Shown here: one piece after another, positions 50,382-59,388 of the stretch
How the letters are laid out: every line of letters starts with the position of its first letter
Position numbering within the stretch: position 1 is the stretch's first letter
From: Jeotgalibaca dankookensis
GTDB taxonomy: Bacteria > Bacillota > Bacilli > Lactobacillales > Aerococcaceae
Reading direction: 5' to 3'
Assembly (NCBI RefSeq): GCF_002005405.1
Contig: NZ_CP019728.1
Coordinates: 124,001 to 188,000 of the forward strand
DNA: 64,000 nucleotides
The notes under the pieces: model-generated
What the model was told of the DNA's origin: nothing
Databases searched by the model: none
What the model saw: only the letters and a program-made list of their open reading frames with translations
Position numbers and translations under genes: made by a program

Positions 50382-50522
50382 CATCACTAGAAATAGACAT
50401 ACGTGTTGGGATGATGAAATAAAGGTAAATCTCATCATAACTAGTCATTTGTATGTTCCTTATGATGAAAAACGCTCTAATTTCATCATTAGCCACCTAA
50501 AATTTTAAAAAAATGATGAATC
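50379..50522. repeat. Dispersed palindromic motif cluster D
   Basis: Six copies alternate in orientation: TTTCATCACTAG (50379), GGATGATGAAAT (50409), CTCATCATAACTAG (50431), CTTATGATGAAA (50459), TTTCATCATTAG (50481) and AAATGATGAATC (50511-50522). Confidence 0.8.
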
Positions 50523-50592
50523 TAAAAGAAAAAAATGGATTTAGCTTCTTTTTGCACATATATATGTAGAAGACTCGGGGAGGAGAATAGAA

Positions 50593-51453
50593 ATGCTTAT
50601 TAAAGAACGGAACGAACCGATTAATCTTAAAATTATGACAGCTTTGAATACGCGGATGTCTTTGTCAAAGGAACACCAACGGTATTATCACAATTTAAAA
50701 AGTGGCTATGAAGGAGAGTGTCTATTTGATCAATATGTTAAGGAATATGTGCCTCTTTCTTGCGACATTTTAAATGATCTTCAATTAAAAATCTATACAA
50801 CTGACTTTCAGATTGATGCCCTAATTATTCATGACCAAACGATTAGCATTTATGAAATAAAAAATTATCAAACCGATATAACCTACCACCATAATAATTT
50901 CATAACAAAATCGGGAACCATTATTACGAATCCACTTGGACAGTTAAACCGAACTGAAACTGCACTTAGAAACTGGTTGAAACTAAACCGTTTAACATAT
51001 GAGGTAGAGGCCTATGTGTGCTTTATCAATCCAGAAGCCATGATATATGGCGCCCCTTATCATCCTAATATTATTTATGCCTGTCAATTAAGTCGTCATC
51101 TTAAAAACTTGAACCCCAACACCTCTAAGGCAGAACAATTAATGAAAACCTTAATGGAGAACCATATTGCAGATTTTCGTTCTGGAAAAGACTTGCCCGA
51201 TTACCAAAAGGAAACGATAAAGAAAGGAGTTGCCTGTCGTTATTGCCACTCCTTTGAAACCAAGATAAAAGATCGAACCACTTACTGCTTAACGTGTGGG
51301 CAGACTGAATCGACTCAAGAAACCATGAACCGACAGATTGCGGAATTCCAAGTCTTATTCCCCGAAGAATTACTTGATACTGCTGTCCTCCATGATTGGT
51401 GCAAAAAACAGGTGAGCAAACAACGCCTGTACAGACAATTAGCCAAAGCATAA
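50593..51453 (+). CDS. NERD-domain nuclease-related protein
   Basis: A 286-residue protein with a NERD domain (about 35-150): GYEGECLFDQYVKEY, TDFQIDALIIHDQTISIYEI with the acid and Glu-x-Lys metal site (EIKNY), and NPLGQLNRTETALRNWL. Near residues 212-240 a zinc ribbon with two CxxC knuckles (CRYCHSF and CLTCGQ) is present, then a helical tail. NERD proteins are thought to process DNA. GGGGAGGAG precedes the ATG. Confidence 0.87.
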   Translation: MLIKERNEPINLKIMTALNTRMSLSKEHQRYYHNLKSGYEGECLFDQYVKEYVPLSCDILNDLQLKIYTTDFQIDALIIHDQTISIYEIKNYQTDITYHHNNFITKSGTIITNPLGQLNRTETALRNWLKLNRLTYEVEAYVCFINPEAMIYGAPYHPNIIYACQLSRHLKNLNPNTSKAEQLMKTLMENHIADFRSGKDLPDYQKETIKKGVACRYCHSFETKIKDRTTYCLTCGQTESTQETMNRQIAEFQVLFPEELLDTAVLHDWCKKQVSKQRLYRQLAKA

Positions 51454-51490
51454 GGGGATAAGGTACAATAAAGAAAAGGAGGCGATGACT

Positions 51491-51964
51491 ATGGAAGGAA
51501 GTTTGTACCTTATCCGTCACGGTAAAGCAGGGGCTGCACAACGGGGGAAAAATGATTTTTATCGTCCACTAACAGAGGTAGGTCAAACCGAGTGGCGTGA
51601 ATTTTTACAGACCATGAAACCACTTATTGAAACAGAAGATTTACATGTATGGACGAGCCCGCTTCTACGTGCCAAACAAACAACAGATATATTTAATGAA
51701 ACCTTTCAGATTGATAGTTCTACAGAAAAGGATTTCTTAGTAAATGGAGATTTACAAGCTTGTTTAAAAAATTTACAGGAATTAGAGCAACCGTTTCGTG
51801 TAGCCTGTATTGGGCACGAACCATATTTGACTGCTTGGCTATCTGAATTAACCGGTAAACGTGTAAAAGTAGACAAAGGAACAATTCTTAAAATCGATTT
51901 TAAAGATAACCGTGCCACCTTAGATTGGCGACAATCTTCTAATCGTAAAAGTTTATTCAATTAA
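51491..51964 (+). CDS. Histidine-phosphatase family protein (SixA-like)
   Basis: A 157-residue phosphohistidine phosphatase-type protein. The catalytic LIRHGKAG (His near residue 9) and IGHEPYLTAWL (second His near 100) are intact, with WTSPLLRAKQTTDIF between them. Short length fits the SixA group, which removes phosphate from histidines. The ATG at 51491 is used as it is 8 bases from AAGGAGG; an ATG at 51485 is too near. The last base lies before a strong terminator. Confidence 0.9.
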   Translation: MEGSLYLIRHGKAGAAQRGKNDFYRPLTEVGQTEWREFLQTMKPLIETEDLHVWTSPLLRAKQTTDIFNETFQIDSSTEKDFLVNGDLQACLKNLQELEQPFRVACIGHEPYLTAWLSELTGKRVKVDKGTILKIDFKDNRATLDWRQSSNRKSLFN

Positions 51965-51965
51965 G

Positions 51966-52003
51966 AAAGAGAGACCTCATTAAAAATGAGTGTCTCTCTT
52001 TCC
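51966..52003. terminator. Bidirectional terminator
   Basis: AAAGAGAGAC pairs with GTCTCTCTTT, with inner CATT/AATG pairing, between converging genes. Confidence 0.88.
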
Positions 52004-52011
52004 ATTAACTT

Positions 52012-53859
52012 TTAATCTTCTAATATATCCATAAACTGTTGCCCGCTAATTGTTTCTTCAACCAGTAAAAAGTGAGAGAGTTGATGTAATTTTTCAAGGT
52101 TTTCACTCAAAATTTTAACCGCTTCTTGGTGTGCTGTTTTTATTAAAGCAATCACTTCACGGTCAACACGTTCAGCTGTCCCAGAAGAAACATTCATGGT
52201 CATGTCACCGCCAAGGTAAGGATTTGCTTGGCTCTCAATCTGCATCATGCCAAAGGTATCGCTCATGCCGTAGCGCGTGATCATAGCACGTGCAATTTTA
52301 GTCATCTGTTCAATGTCATTAGAGGCACCAGTTGTCATGCGGCCAAATATGATTTCTTCAGCAGCACGTCCACCCGCTAGTGTAATCAGCTTGTTGGTTA
52401 ATTCCTCTTTACTCATCAAACTTTTTTCGCCTTCTTCAATCTGCATGGTGTAGCCTAAAGCACCAGAAGTTCGCGGAATAATGGTGATTTTGTGAACAGG
52501 CGGCGAATCGGTTTGTTTAGCCGCAACGAGGGCATGGCCTATTTCGTGATAAGAAACAATTTCTTTTTCTTGCGGAGAAATAACCGCATTTTTACGTTGG
52601 TAGCCCGCAATAACTGTTTCAACTGATTCTTCTAAATCTGATTGCGAGACACGAGCGCGCCCCTCACGAACCGCTCGCAGAGCACCTTCGTTAATAATAT
52701 TAGCCAGTTCAGCCCCTGAAGCACCACTGGTAGCACGGGCGATGGTATTGTAGTCAATATCGTCTTCCATTAAATAATCTTTACTATGAACTTTTAAAAT
52801 GTCTTCGCGTCCGCGAATATCCGGCAATTCAACGGGCACACGGCGGTCAAAACGGCCAGGACGTAGAAGCGCAGCATCCAAAGTTTCCGGACGGTTAGTC
52901 GCTGCTAAGACAACGACCCCTTTATTGGCTTCGAAACCATCCATTTCAGCCAAAAGTTGGTTGAGGGTTTGTTCGCGTTCGTCGTTACCGCCCACCATAC
53001 CACCACCATCACGTTTTTTACCAATCGTATCAATCTCGTCAATAAAAACAATACAAGGTGCTTTTTCATTCGCTTCTTTAAATAAATCACGGACTTTGGC
53101 AGCACCGCGACCGACAAACATTTCTACAAATTCAGATCCGGAAATACTAAAGAAGGGAACGTCTGCTTCACCAGCAACTGCTTTTGCCATCAAGGTTTTA
53201 CCTGTACCAGGAGGGCCTACTAAGAGAACACCTTTGGGGTTTTTAGCACCGATATCTTTATATTTCTCAGGTTGATGTAAGTAATCAACAATTTCCGACA
53301 AGGCTTCTTTGGCTTCATCTTGTCCGGCTACGTCTTTAAAAGTTTTAGAGTCTGTTGCTTTTACATAAACTTTGGCATTGGATTTTCCAAAAGACATTGG
53401 ACCGCCTCCACCAGCGCCACCCATTCGTTTCGCTAGTTGACGGCCTAATAAGGAGAAGAGACCCCAAATAATGAGCACCGGAACAACCCAAGATAATAAT
53501 AACGAAAGGATAGGGGAAGCTTCCGTGGGGATGTCAGTCGCAAAAACAATTTCTTTTTCTTCTAAGCGAGAAACAAGTTGCGGATCATTAACGATACCAG
53601 TTATATAAACTTGACGCTTATCATCTTCATCCGTTGCGACATAGGTCAATTGGTTATTTTCAATTTTAACTTCAGAAACGGTTCCTTTATCAACTTCTTC
53701 TATAAAAGAACTATAAGGAACTTCTTCCACGCTACGATTGGCAATAGATGGGAAAAGGAAAGAATTCCAAAATACCGCACCTAATAGTACAAGGAGAATA
53801 TAATATATCCATGATTTATTATTTGGTCCTGTAAACTTTGATTTGTCTTGATTATCCAT
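52012..53859 (-). CDS. FtsH-type ATP-dependent membrane metalloprotease (divergent copy)
   Basis: A 615-residue AAA+ protease in the membrane. Two membrane segments (about 17-35 and 118-140) flank an outside domain; then Walker [14 protein letters not shown] (about 214), Walker [35 protein letters not shown], and the zinc site [14 protein letters not shown] (about 435-440). HEIGH instead of HEAGH and the stretch [20 protein letters not shown] resemble clostridial FtsH. The usual Lactobacillales neighbours (tilS, hpt) are absent, so this is probably a second copy, possibly acquired. It degrades membrane or regulatory proteins. Confidence 0.92.
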   Translation of the reverse strand: MDNQDKSKFTGPNNKSWIYYILLVLLGAVFWNSFLFPSIANRSVEEVPYSSFIEEVDKGTVSEVKIENNQLTYVATDEDDKRQVYITGIVNDPQLVSRLEEKEIVFATDIPTEASPILSLLLSWVVPVLIIWGLFSLLGRQLAKRMGGAGGGGPMSFGKSNAKVYVKATDSKTFKDVAGQDEAKEALSEIVDYLHQPEKYKDIGAKNPKGVLLVGPPGTGKTLMAKAVAGEADVPFFSISGSEFVEMFVGRGAAKVRDLFKEANEKAPCIVFIDEIDTIGKKRDGGGMVGGNDEREQTLNQLLAEMDGFEANKGVVVLAATNRPETLDAALLRPGRFDRRVPVELPDIRGREDILKVHSKDYLMEDDIDYNTIARATSGASGAELANIINEGALRAVREGRARVSQSDLEESVETVIAGYQRKNAVISPQEKEIVSYHEIGHALVAAKQTDSPPVHKITIIPRTSGALGYTMQIEEGEKSLMSKEELTNKLITLAGGRAAEEIIFGRMTTGASNDIEQMTKIARAMITRYGMSDTFGMMQIESQANPYLGGDMTMNVSSGTAERVDREVIALIKTAHQEAVKILSENLEKLHQLSHFLLVEETISGQQFMDILED

Positions 53860-53984
53860 ATTCAGATTCGTCCTCTCTTATTAACTAATAATTATAAGGA
53901 TTAATAGTGTGTTACTATTGTACCGGATAAGTTTGAAGAATATGTGAAATTAAGCAGATAACTCTAAAAAAAGGAGAAATAAGG

Positions 53985-54461
53985 ATGAATTATTTAATCT
54001 ACCAGTCCCCCATCGGCGCCTACTTGATTGGAGCGGATGATACTAATATTCTGGCTATTGATCGAATCGATGAAACGGAAACGATTATCCAAAAAGAGAC
54101 ACCGCTTTTACGAGTAGCTAAACAACAATTATCAGAATATTTTGCAGGGCAACGGACCGTATTTGATTTGCCAATTAAAACAGCAGGGACAGCTTTTCAA
54201 CAGCAAGTTTGGCAAGCTTTAAAGGCTATACCATATGGTGAAACAAGAAGCTATAAAGAGATCGCCACTGCCATAGATAACCCTAAAGCAGTACGCGCAG
54301 TCGGGGGAGCGAATAATAAAAACCCTATTTCCATCGTCATTCCGTGCCACCGGGTCATTGGATCAAGTGGACAGTTAGTGGGATACGGGGGTGGGCTGGA
54401 CGCCAAAGTTTTTTTGTTGGCACTGGAAAGTCAAAACAAGAAAAACGACTCAGCTAAATAG
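53985..54461 (+). CDS. ogt: Methylated-DNA--protein-cysteine methyltransferase
   Basis: A 158-residue DNA repair protein taking alkyl groups from O6-alkylguanine onto its own Cys. The acceptor motif IVIPCHRVIGSSG is near residue 122-134; VWQALKAIPYGETRSYKEIA and the Asn-rich RAVGGANNKNPI are typical. Short Ogt type without an Ada regulatory domain. AAAGGAGAAATAAGG lies before the ATG. Confidence 0.95.
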   Translation: MNYLIYQSPIGAYLIGADDTNILAIDRIDETETIIQKETPLLRVAKQQLSEYFAGQRTVFDLPIKTAGTAFQQQVWQALKAIPYGETRSYKEIATAIDNPKAVRAVGGANNKNPISIVIPCHRVIGSSGQLVGYGGGLDAKVFLLALESQNKKNDSAK

Positions 54462-54476
54462 CCGAGTCGTTTTTTG
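54443..54476. terminator. Bidirectional terminator
   Basis: AACGACTC pairs with GAGTCGTT, extended by GC/GC, with a T run on the + strand. Confidence 0.88.
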
Positions 54477-54530
54477 TGAGGTAACAAAAATCTTTCGATT
54501 TCTATTACGCTCTCCATTATATCAATAAAG

Positions 54531-55211
54531 TTAGTAAGAACCAAATTCTTTTTCTAATTTAGCTTGTAGCACTTCATAAAGCGAACAAATTGCCCAATAT
54601 ATAAGGGCTACCATAATATAAACCGTCATATAATCGTTTTCCCGGCCGCCGACAATTTTGGCCTTTTGAAAAATATCTGGGACCGTAATCATAGCCGCCA
54701 AAGAAGAACTCTTTACCAAATCTAAAACAACGTTCGATAGTGGCGGAACGGCAATGCGAAGTGCTTGCGGGACGATAATTCGCCATAAGACTTTACGACG
54801 TGACAAGCCAAGCGACATTCCTGCCTCCCATTGCCCTTGGTCAATCGCATTGAGGGCCGAGCGAATAATTTCTGCAATATAAGCAGCGGAACTTAAGCTA
54901 AACCCAATAATCGCCGCGACCACAGCTTGGAAATAAATCCCAATAAAAGGAAATCCAAAGTAGAGAATAAATAATAAAACTAATGTGGGTGTACCACGCA
55001 TAAAAGAAATATAAAGCTTTGCAAACCGGCTAACTAATTTAATAGAAGAAATTCGCATGAGCGATAAAAGGAAACCTAATACCAGCCCTAATAAAAACCC
55101 AACTGCAGAAATTAAAAGCGTATATCCAATCCCAGAAACAACGTAACCAAAGTTATCAATGGCTAAGCGAATGTTAAAAATATATTCCCACTTTATATCT
55201 GAAAAGGCCAT
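54531..55211 (-). CDS. Polar amino-acid ABC transporter permease
   Basis: A 226-residue permease of the His/Glu/Gln/Arg family with five membrane segments: GYTLLISAVGFLLGLVLGF, RGTPTLVLLFILYFGFPFI (family loop) and the EAA motif EAGMSLGLSRRKVLWRIIVPQALR. The binding protein gene lies 3 bases upstream. No ATPase gene follows; transport must use an ATPase encoded elsewhere. Confidence 0.92.
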   Translation of the reverse strand: MAFSDIKWEYIFNIRLAIDNFGYVVSGIGYTLLISAVGFLLGLVLGFLLSLMRISSIKLVSRFAKLYISFMRGTPTLVLLFILYFGFPFIGIYFQAVVAAIIGFSLSSAAYIAEIIRSALNAIDQGQWEAGMSLGLSRRKVLWRIIVPQALRIAVPPLSNVVLDLVKSSSLAAMITVPDIFQKAKIVGGRENDYMTVYIMVALIYWAICSLYEVLQAKLEKEFGSY

Positions 55212-55214
55212 TTC

Positions 55215-56057
55215 CTAATCCTCAGGTTGGAAAACAGGCAAATCATCAAGGTTGTCAAGAGGCTCAGAGACATTTTCTCCTCCAAAGAATTCAGCAGACA
55301 AATCTTTTAGAACGCCTTCTTCGCGTAATTCTACAAGAGCCGCATCAAATTTTTCTTTAACGGACTCATCACTATCGTTTAGTACAAATGCTTGTGAGGA
55401 AGGATTGTATTTCAAATCGTGCATTTCAACGCCCAAATCCTTATAAAATTGGACGGCGACATTGGACACATAGTAATCGTTGGGAATAAAATCCGTACGA
55501 CCGCTTGCAACATCACGGAAGAAAACATCGTTAGTAGCATTATCATAAGTGACTGGCTCTGCTCCTAATGAACGAGCGATTCCCATATAAGTAGTCGTTG
55601 CACCACCAGCAGCTTTTTTACCTTCCCAATCATCAAAACTTTCAATACCCGACTGATCTTCAGAGCGAACAACAAGACCACCAAAGGAATATTTTACGGG
55701 TTCAGTAAATAAATAATCTTCTTTACGCGCATCGGTAATATCAAATCCATTAGCTGCTAAATCTGCTTGACCACTTTGCACAGCAGTTAAGATGCCATCA
55801 ACGCCCATTTCGGTAAAGGAAACGTCTACATCTAATTTTTCAGCAACAGCTTTTACAATTTCAATTTCATAACCCGTTAACTCGTTATCATCGCCGTAGT
55901 AAGAAGTGGGAAAGAGTGTACCAGAAGTTGCTACAGTTATTTCGCCTTTTTCTTCTATTAAATCCCATGCTGTTTTTTCCGTATTACTTTCATTTGATCC
56001 ACAAGCAGCTAAAAATAATCCCGATACAGCAAAAATAATACTTAATTTCTTTTTCAA
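55215..56057 (-). CDS. Polar amino-acid ABC transporter substrate-binding lipoprotein
   Basis: A 280-residue lipoprotein: KKKLSIIFAVSGLFLAACGS gives the signal and lipobox Cys19, followed by a type 2 binding fold (ITVATSGTLFPTSYYGDDNE, GYEIEIVKAVAEKLDVD, AANGFDITDARKEDYLFTEP). It is closest in look to cystine/polar amino-acid binders (the GYEVDVMK.. group). Together with the permease it forms a two-gene unit. Confidence 0.92.
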   Translation of the reverse strand: MKKKLSIIFAVSGLFLAACGSNESNTEKTAWDLIEEKGEITVATSGTLFPTSYYGDDNELTGYEIEIVKAVAEKLDVDVSFTEMGVDGILTAVQSGQADLAANGFDITDARKEDYLFTEPVKYSFGGLVVRSEDQSGIESFDDWEGKKAAGGATTTYMGIARSLGAEPVTYDNATNDVFFRDVASGRTDFIPNDYYVSNVAVQFYKDLGVEMHDLKYNPSSQAFVLNDSDESVKEKFDAALVELREEGVLKDLSAEFFGGENVSEPLDNLDDLPVFQPED

Positions 56058-56156
56058 GTCGATCGCTCCTTTTATCTTTAATTATGTAAAAGATTAACAC
56101 GTTACTCTTTTTTATGCAACAGTTTTAACTTTCTGTTTTAGCTGGCAAAAAGTAAA

Positions 56157-56187
56157 AAAAGGGAGTAGGACAAAAGTCCCACTCTTT
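56157..56187 (-). terminator. Terminator after DUF1538-PII pair
   Basis: On the - strand AAAGAGTGGGAC pairs with GTCCTACTCCCTTT (one bulge), followed by a T run. Confidence 0.75.
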
Positions 56188-56189
56188 AT

Positions 56190-56849
56190 TTAACCTTCAT
56201 AGATACCGCGAACATTTTCAACGTCAATACTAAATAAAATCCCAGAATCCTTATCGCTGAAATCAACTTTCTTCACAAGGTGTCTTTCAATTGAATCGGC
56301 GAGGTGTTTACCAACTAAGTTTAAAACAATATCTTTTTCGGAACTAATTTCAATACCAAAGACTTTTGTCACGGTTTCAGCAAAAGCACCTAAGCCAGAA
56401 ATGATAGTCCCACCAGCACCACCAGCTTCGCGTACCGCATCGACCACATTTTCACCTTCATCAGCAGAAACAATCGAGACGAAAAGTTCATGGGTTGCTT
56501 CAAGACTTGTATCATCCATATGCATATCATAACGTTGCCCTTGTGTCCCGACTAAAGAAGAGACACGCGTGGAGAAGACAATACCACGATTCGACTCTTC
56601 TAAACGGAAGGTCTTTTTAATGTGAGCAATGGTGGGTAACGTAAGATCACGCTTACTCACCATTAAGAGGACTTCTTTACGAACTTCTGACAATCCCATA
56701 CGTCTTAAAAGACCGCTATTAACGGTCCCATGACCCAGTGTAATGGTTCCACCTGTTATACCAATCTTTTTAGCTTCAGCTAGCACACGGCTGGCTTTAC
56801 CGATGTTTACAATCACAAAAATCAAATCAAAGTATTTTTTTTCTGGCAT
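56190..56849 (-). CDS. Tandem PII-like regulatory protein
   Basis: A 219-residue protein of two PII-fold halves. Half 1 has FDLIFVIVNIGKASRVLAEA and GGTITLGHGTVNSGLL; half 2 repeats it as HELFVSIVSADEGENVVDAV and GGTIISGLGAFAE. The T-loop Tyr of GlnB is not there, so uridylylation is not expected; nucleotide binding between halves is plausible. The gene starts one base after the stop of the DUF1538 membrane protein, so it probably senses a nucleotide and gates that protein, as PII-like proteins do for transporters. The start at 56849 follows AAGGAAGG. Confidence 0.85.
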   Translation of the reverse strand: MPEKKYFDLIFVIVNIGKASRVLAEAKKIGITGGTITLGHGTVNSGLLRRMGLSEVRKEVLLMVSKRDLTLPTIAHIKKTFRLEESNRGIVFSTRVSSLVGTQGQRYDMHMDDTSLEATHELFVSIVSADEGENVVDAVREAGGAGGTIISGLGAFAETVTKVFGIEISSEKDIVLNLVGKHLADSIERHLVKKVDFSDKDSGILFSIDVENVRGIYEG

Positions 56850-56850
56850 C

Positions 56851-58335
56851 TTATACACCTTCCTTTTTTGTTCTTTTCGCATAAACTGCTCCAAGTAGTT
56901 GGAGAGAGAGAATTGGCATCATAGCCACCATAGCAATCATTCCAAATCCATCAATCAAAACATTTGCGTGTGGGGTAATTTCTGCCACACCTTGAATAAA
57001 AGCTAAAATAAAAGTAGCAGTCATCGGTCCGGAAGCAACGCCCCCTGCATCAAAAGCAATTCCTACGAAAAGATTTGGAACACGAAAGGCAAGGAATAAG
57101 GCAATGATGTAACCCGGAACCAAGTAGTGCCAAAGTTGGATGGCTGGCACTAGGACACGAACAACTGACAAGAAGACGGCCAAACCAACGCCTACTGATA
57201 AGAAAACTAAAACAATCGATCGCCGAACCGAACCGTTCGTGACGGATTCAATTTGGTGAGTCAAAACATAAACAGCCGGCTCTGCTAAAATAACCACCAA
57301 CCCTAGTAAAAGTCCGATGAAAAGAACAGGTAGTTTACTATCCATTCCCGCAATCATCATCCCTAATTGACGTCCAACGTTTAGGAAACCAGCATTTACA
57401 CCTGTTAAGAAAATAACTAATCCCACATACAAGTAGATAAGACCTAGTAATACATTTTTAAATTCCCGTGTATTCATTTTTCGCTTGGAAATATAGAGAT
57501 TATAAACAACAAAAATAATTAAAATAGGGGAGATGGATAGAATGGTTTCAAAAGCCATATGCGGGAAGGTATCCGTAAAAGGTTTAAGCCAAGAGGTATA
57601 AGCACCCGCATCCCCATTTAAAGAACCTGAAATACCACCATTTCCGGTAAAAAGGCCAAGAATTAAAACAGCTAAAATGGCACCAGCCGAAGCAATCCCA
57701 ACTAACCCGAAACTATCCACTTCAGCAGACTTTGAGTCCTTATTGAGAGAAGCAACCCCCCATGTCAAAGCAAGCATAAAGGGAACAGTTAAAGCACCAG
57801 TCGTTGATCCCGAAGCATCAAAAGCAATCGCGAACAAGTCATTGGAACTAAAAATAGAAATCAAGAAAATAGCGGCATAAATAATGGCGAAGAGATAACG
57901 AAGGGGAAAACGATAAACAATCCGAAATAGTCCCAATGTCATCATAAAGGCAATCCCCACTGAAACGACTACTAATAAAAGAGTACTGGGTATGGCGCCA
58001 CTCGTGACTTCGCTTACCTGATTTGATAGAATAATTAAATCAGGTTCCGCGATTGAAATAAAAAAACCTAGAATCACACCCATAACTAATACAAATTTTA
58101 AGCTATTACTGCGTGCAATTTCTTTTCCCAAATAATTTCCAATCGGAGTAACACCAATATCAACTCCAAATAAAAAAATAGCGAGTCCTAAAATAATGAG
58201 CAAAGCTCCGAATAGAAATCGTGGAAACTCTATTCCTGGTAAAGGGGCAATGGTAAAATGAAGAATGACTACCAAAAAAGTAATCGGTAAGACAGATTGC
58301 AAGACTTCTTTCAGCTTGTCAACAAATACTTCCAT
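56851..58335 (-). CDS. DUF1538 membrane protein (putative transporter)
   Basis: A 494-residue membrane protein with two DUF1538 repeats. LFGVDIGVTPIGNYLGKEIA with ISIAEPDLIIL in half 1 matches LTGVNAGFLNVGRQLGMMIA with VILAEPAVYVL in half 2, and AIAFDASGSTTGALTVPFM matches GIAFDAGGVASGPMTATFI. The repeated AEP and FDA-G motifs are in re-entrant-like places, as in secondary transporters. The start at 58335 follows AAAGGAG. Substrate unknown. It is the first gene of the pair with the PII-like gene. Confidence 0.88.
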   Translation of the reverse strand: MEVFVDKLKEVLQSVLPITFLVVILHFTIAPLPGIEFPRFLFGALLIILGLAIFLFGVDIGVTPIGNYLGKEIARSNSLKFVLVMGVILGFFISIAEPDLIILSNQVSEVTSGAIPSTLLLVVVSVGIAFMMTLGLFRIVYRFPLRYLFAIIYAAIFLISIFSSNDLFAIAFDASGSTTGALTVPFMLALTWGVASLNKDSKSAEVDSFGLVGIASAGAILAVLILGLFTGNGGISGSLNGDAGAYTSWLKPFTDTFPHMAFETILSISPILIIFVVYNLYISKRKMNTREFKNVLLGLIYLYVGLVIFLTGVNAGFLNVGRQLGMMIAGMDSKLPVLFIGLLLGLVVILAEPAVYVLTHQIESVTNGSVRRSIVLVFLSVGVGLAVFLSVVRVLVPAIQLWHYLVPGYIIALFLAFRVPNLFVGIAFDAGGVASGPMTATFILAFIQGVAEITPHANVLIDGFGMIAMVAMMPILSLQLLGAVYAKRTKKEGV

Positions 58336-58433
58336 ATCAAAACTCCTTTCAGTCAAATGTTTCAATATTACATAAATATTAAGATATCACAACTATAACA
58401 TATTTTACCCTTAAATTATAGGAGGAACCCTAA

Positions 58434-59282
58434 ATGAAACTCAGAAAAAAACTCGTCCATACAGCTGCAACTGGCGCAAGTCTAGCAGCCTATCTCTATA
58501 GCCAAAACACACGCTTTCAAACCACTCACTATCGCATTCCAATCCATCAACTAGCAGTCGAAAATGTAGGAATAAAAGTTGCTCAGCTATCCGATTTACA
58601 CTTTCCTTATATTAAAATTAACCAGAATAAATTAATCCAAAAATTGGTTCAAGAACAGCCTGATTTAATCTTTTTAACCGGTGATCAAATGGACGCGGCT
58701 GAACCAGAACGCTGGTATGAGCTACACACTTTCTTGAAGCGAGTGTCCGCAATTGCGCCTAGCTATGCGATTATGGGGAATCATGATCATGTTAATCCGA
58801 ATAATGAAGCCATCTATCAAGGGACTGGTGTGACTTTTTTAAATAATCAAGCCGAATCGATTACCTTACCAGATCGTTTGCCTCTTTTGATTATGGGTGT
58901 ATCCGAACCATCTTTTGTTGCCAAACGCAAAGCTAAAAATCTAATTAAAAAGGTATATGTGCGACCAGAGTGGCAAGAACAGACAAAGTTATTGCTGGCT
59001 CACCGCCCAGAACTATTTGAAAAGTACCAAGCTGATGCAGAAAAGGCACCTGATCTAACCTTTTCTGGCCATGCACACGGCGGACAAGTACGCATCAAAG
59101 GGATTGGAGGACTCTTTGCCCCGGGACAAGGACGGTTACCTAAGCACACGGCGGGTGTTTTTTCATTAGCGAGCGATACCCATAAAAAACTAGTCGTGAG
59201 TCGGGGCCTGGGACCTTCGCATTTTCCTCTACGGGTTAATAACCGTCCCGAGTTAGTTATAGTGACTTTAGTCAGAGAATAG
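58434..59282 (+). CDS. Metallophosphoesterase (YkuE-like)
   Basis: A 282-residue calcineurin-like phosphoesterase with all five metal motifs: QLSDLHFP, LTGDQMDAA, MGNHDHVN, LLAHRPE and SGHAHGGQVR. The N-terminal hydrophobic stretch suggests membrane anchoring or Tat export as in B. subtilis YkuE. GGAGGAACCC lies before the ATG. Substrate unknown (lipid or nucleotide phosphate). Confidence 0.92.
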   Translation: MKLRKKLVHTAATGASLAAYLYSQNTRFQTTHYRIPIHQLAVENVGIKVAQLSDLHFPYIKINQNKLIQKLVQEQPDLIFLTGDQMDAAEPERWYELHTFLKRVSAIAPSYAIMGNHDHVNPNNEAIYQGTGVTFLNNQAESITLPDRLPLLIMGVSEPSFVAKRKAKNLIKKVYVRPEWQEQTKLLLAHRPELFEKYQADAEKAPDLTFSGHAHGGQVRIKGIGGLFAPGQGRLPKHTAGVFSLASDTHKKLVVSRGLGPSHFPLRVNNRPELVIVTLVRE

Positions 59283-59285
59283 AAA

Positions 59286-59312
59286 AAAACCGAGTGTTTA
59301 TCTCGGTTTTTT
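59286..59312 (+). terminator. Terminator after metallophosphoesterase gene
   Basis: AAAACCGAG pairs with CTCGGTTTT around a short loop, followed by TT. Confidence 0.85.
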
Positions 59313-59358
59313 CAGTATTGCAGAGTGAGTCAAGAAAGACTATGATAAAAGAAGTTTT

Positions 59359-59370
59359 TAAAGCGCTTTA
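59359..59370. promoter_or_regulatory. cre-like palindrome upstream of the yesN-type gene
   Basis: TAAAGCGCTTTA resembles the palindromic core of CcpA cre sites (TGAAAGCGCTTTCA) but lacks the outer TG/CA. It lies 19 bases before the GTG start. Confidence 0.45.
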
Positions 59371-59388
59371 TTTTAGGAGGAATCCAAT

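Noticed and set aside
33147-50522. Motif clusters as CRISPR arrays
   Set aside because: The repeats are about 12 bases, alternate in orientation and have uneven spacing; no cas genes are near.
52799-53275. 158-residue ORF antisense to the FtsH-type gene
   Set aside because: It is a shadow frame opposite a strongly conserved AAA+ domain, without ribosome site.
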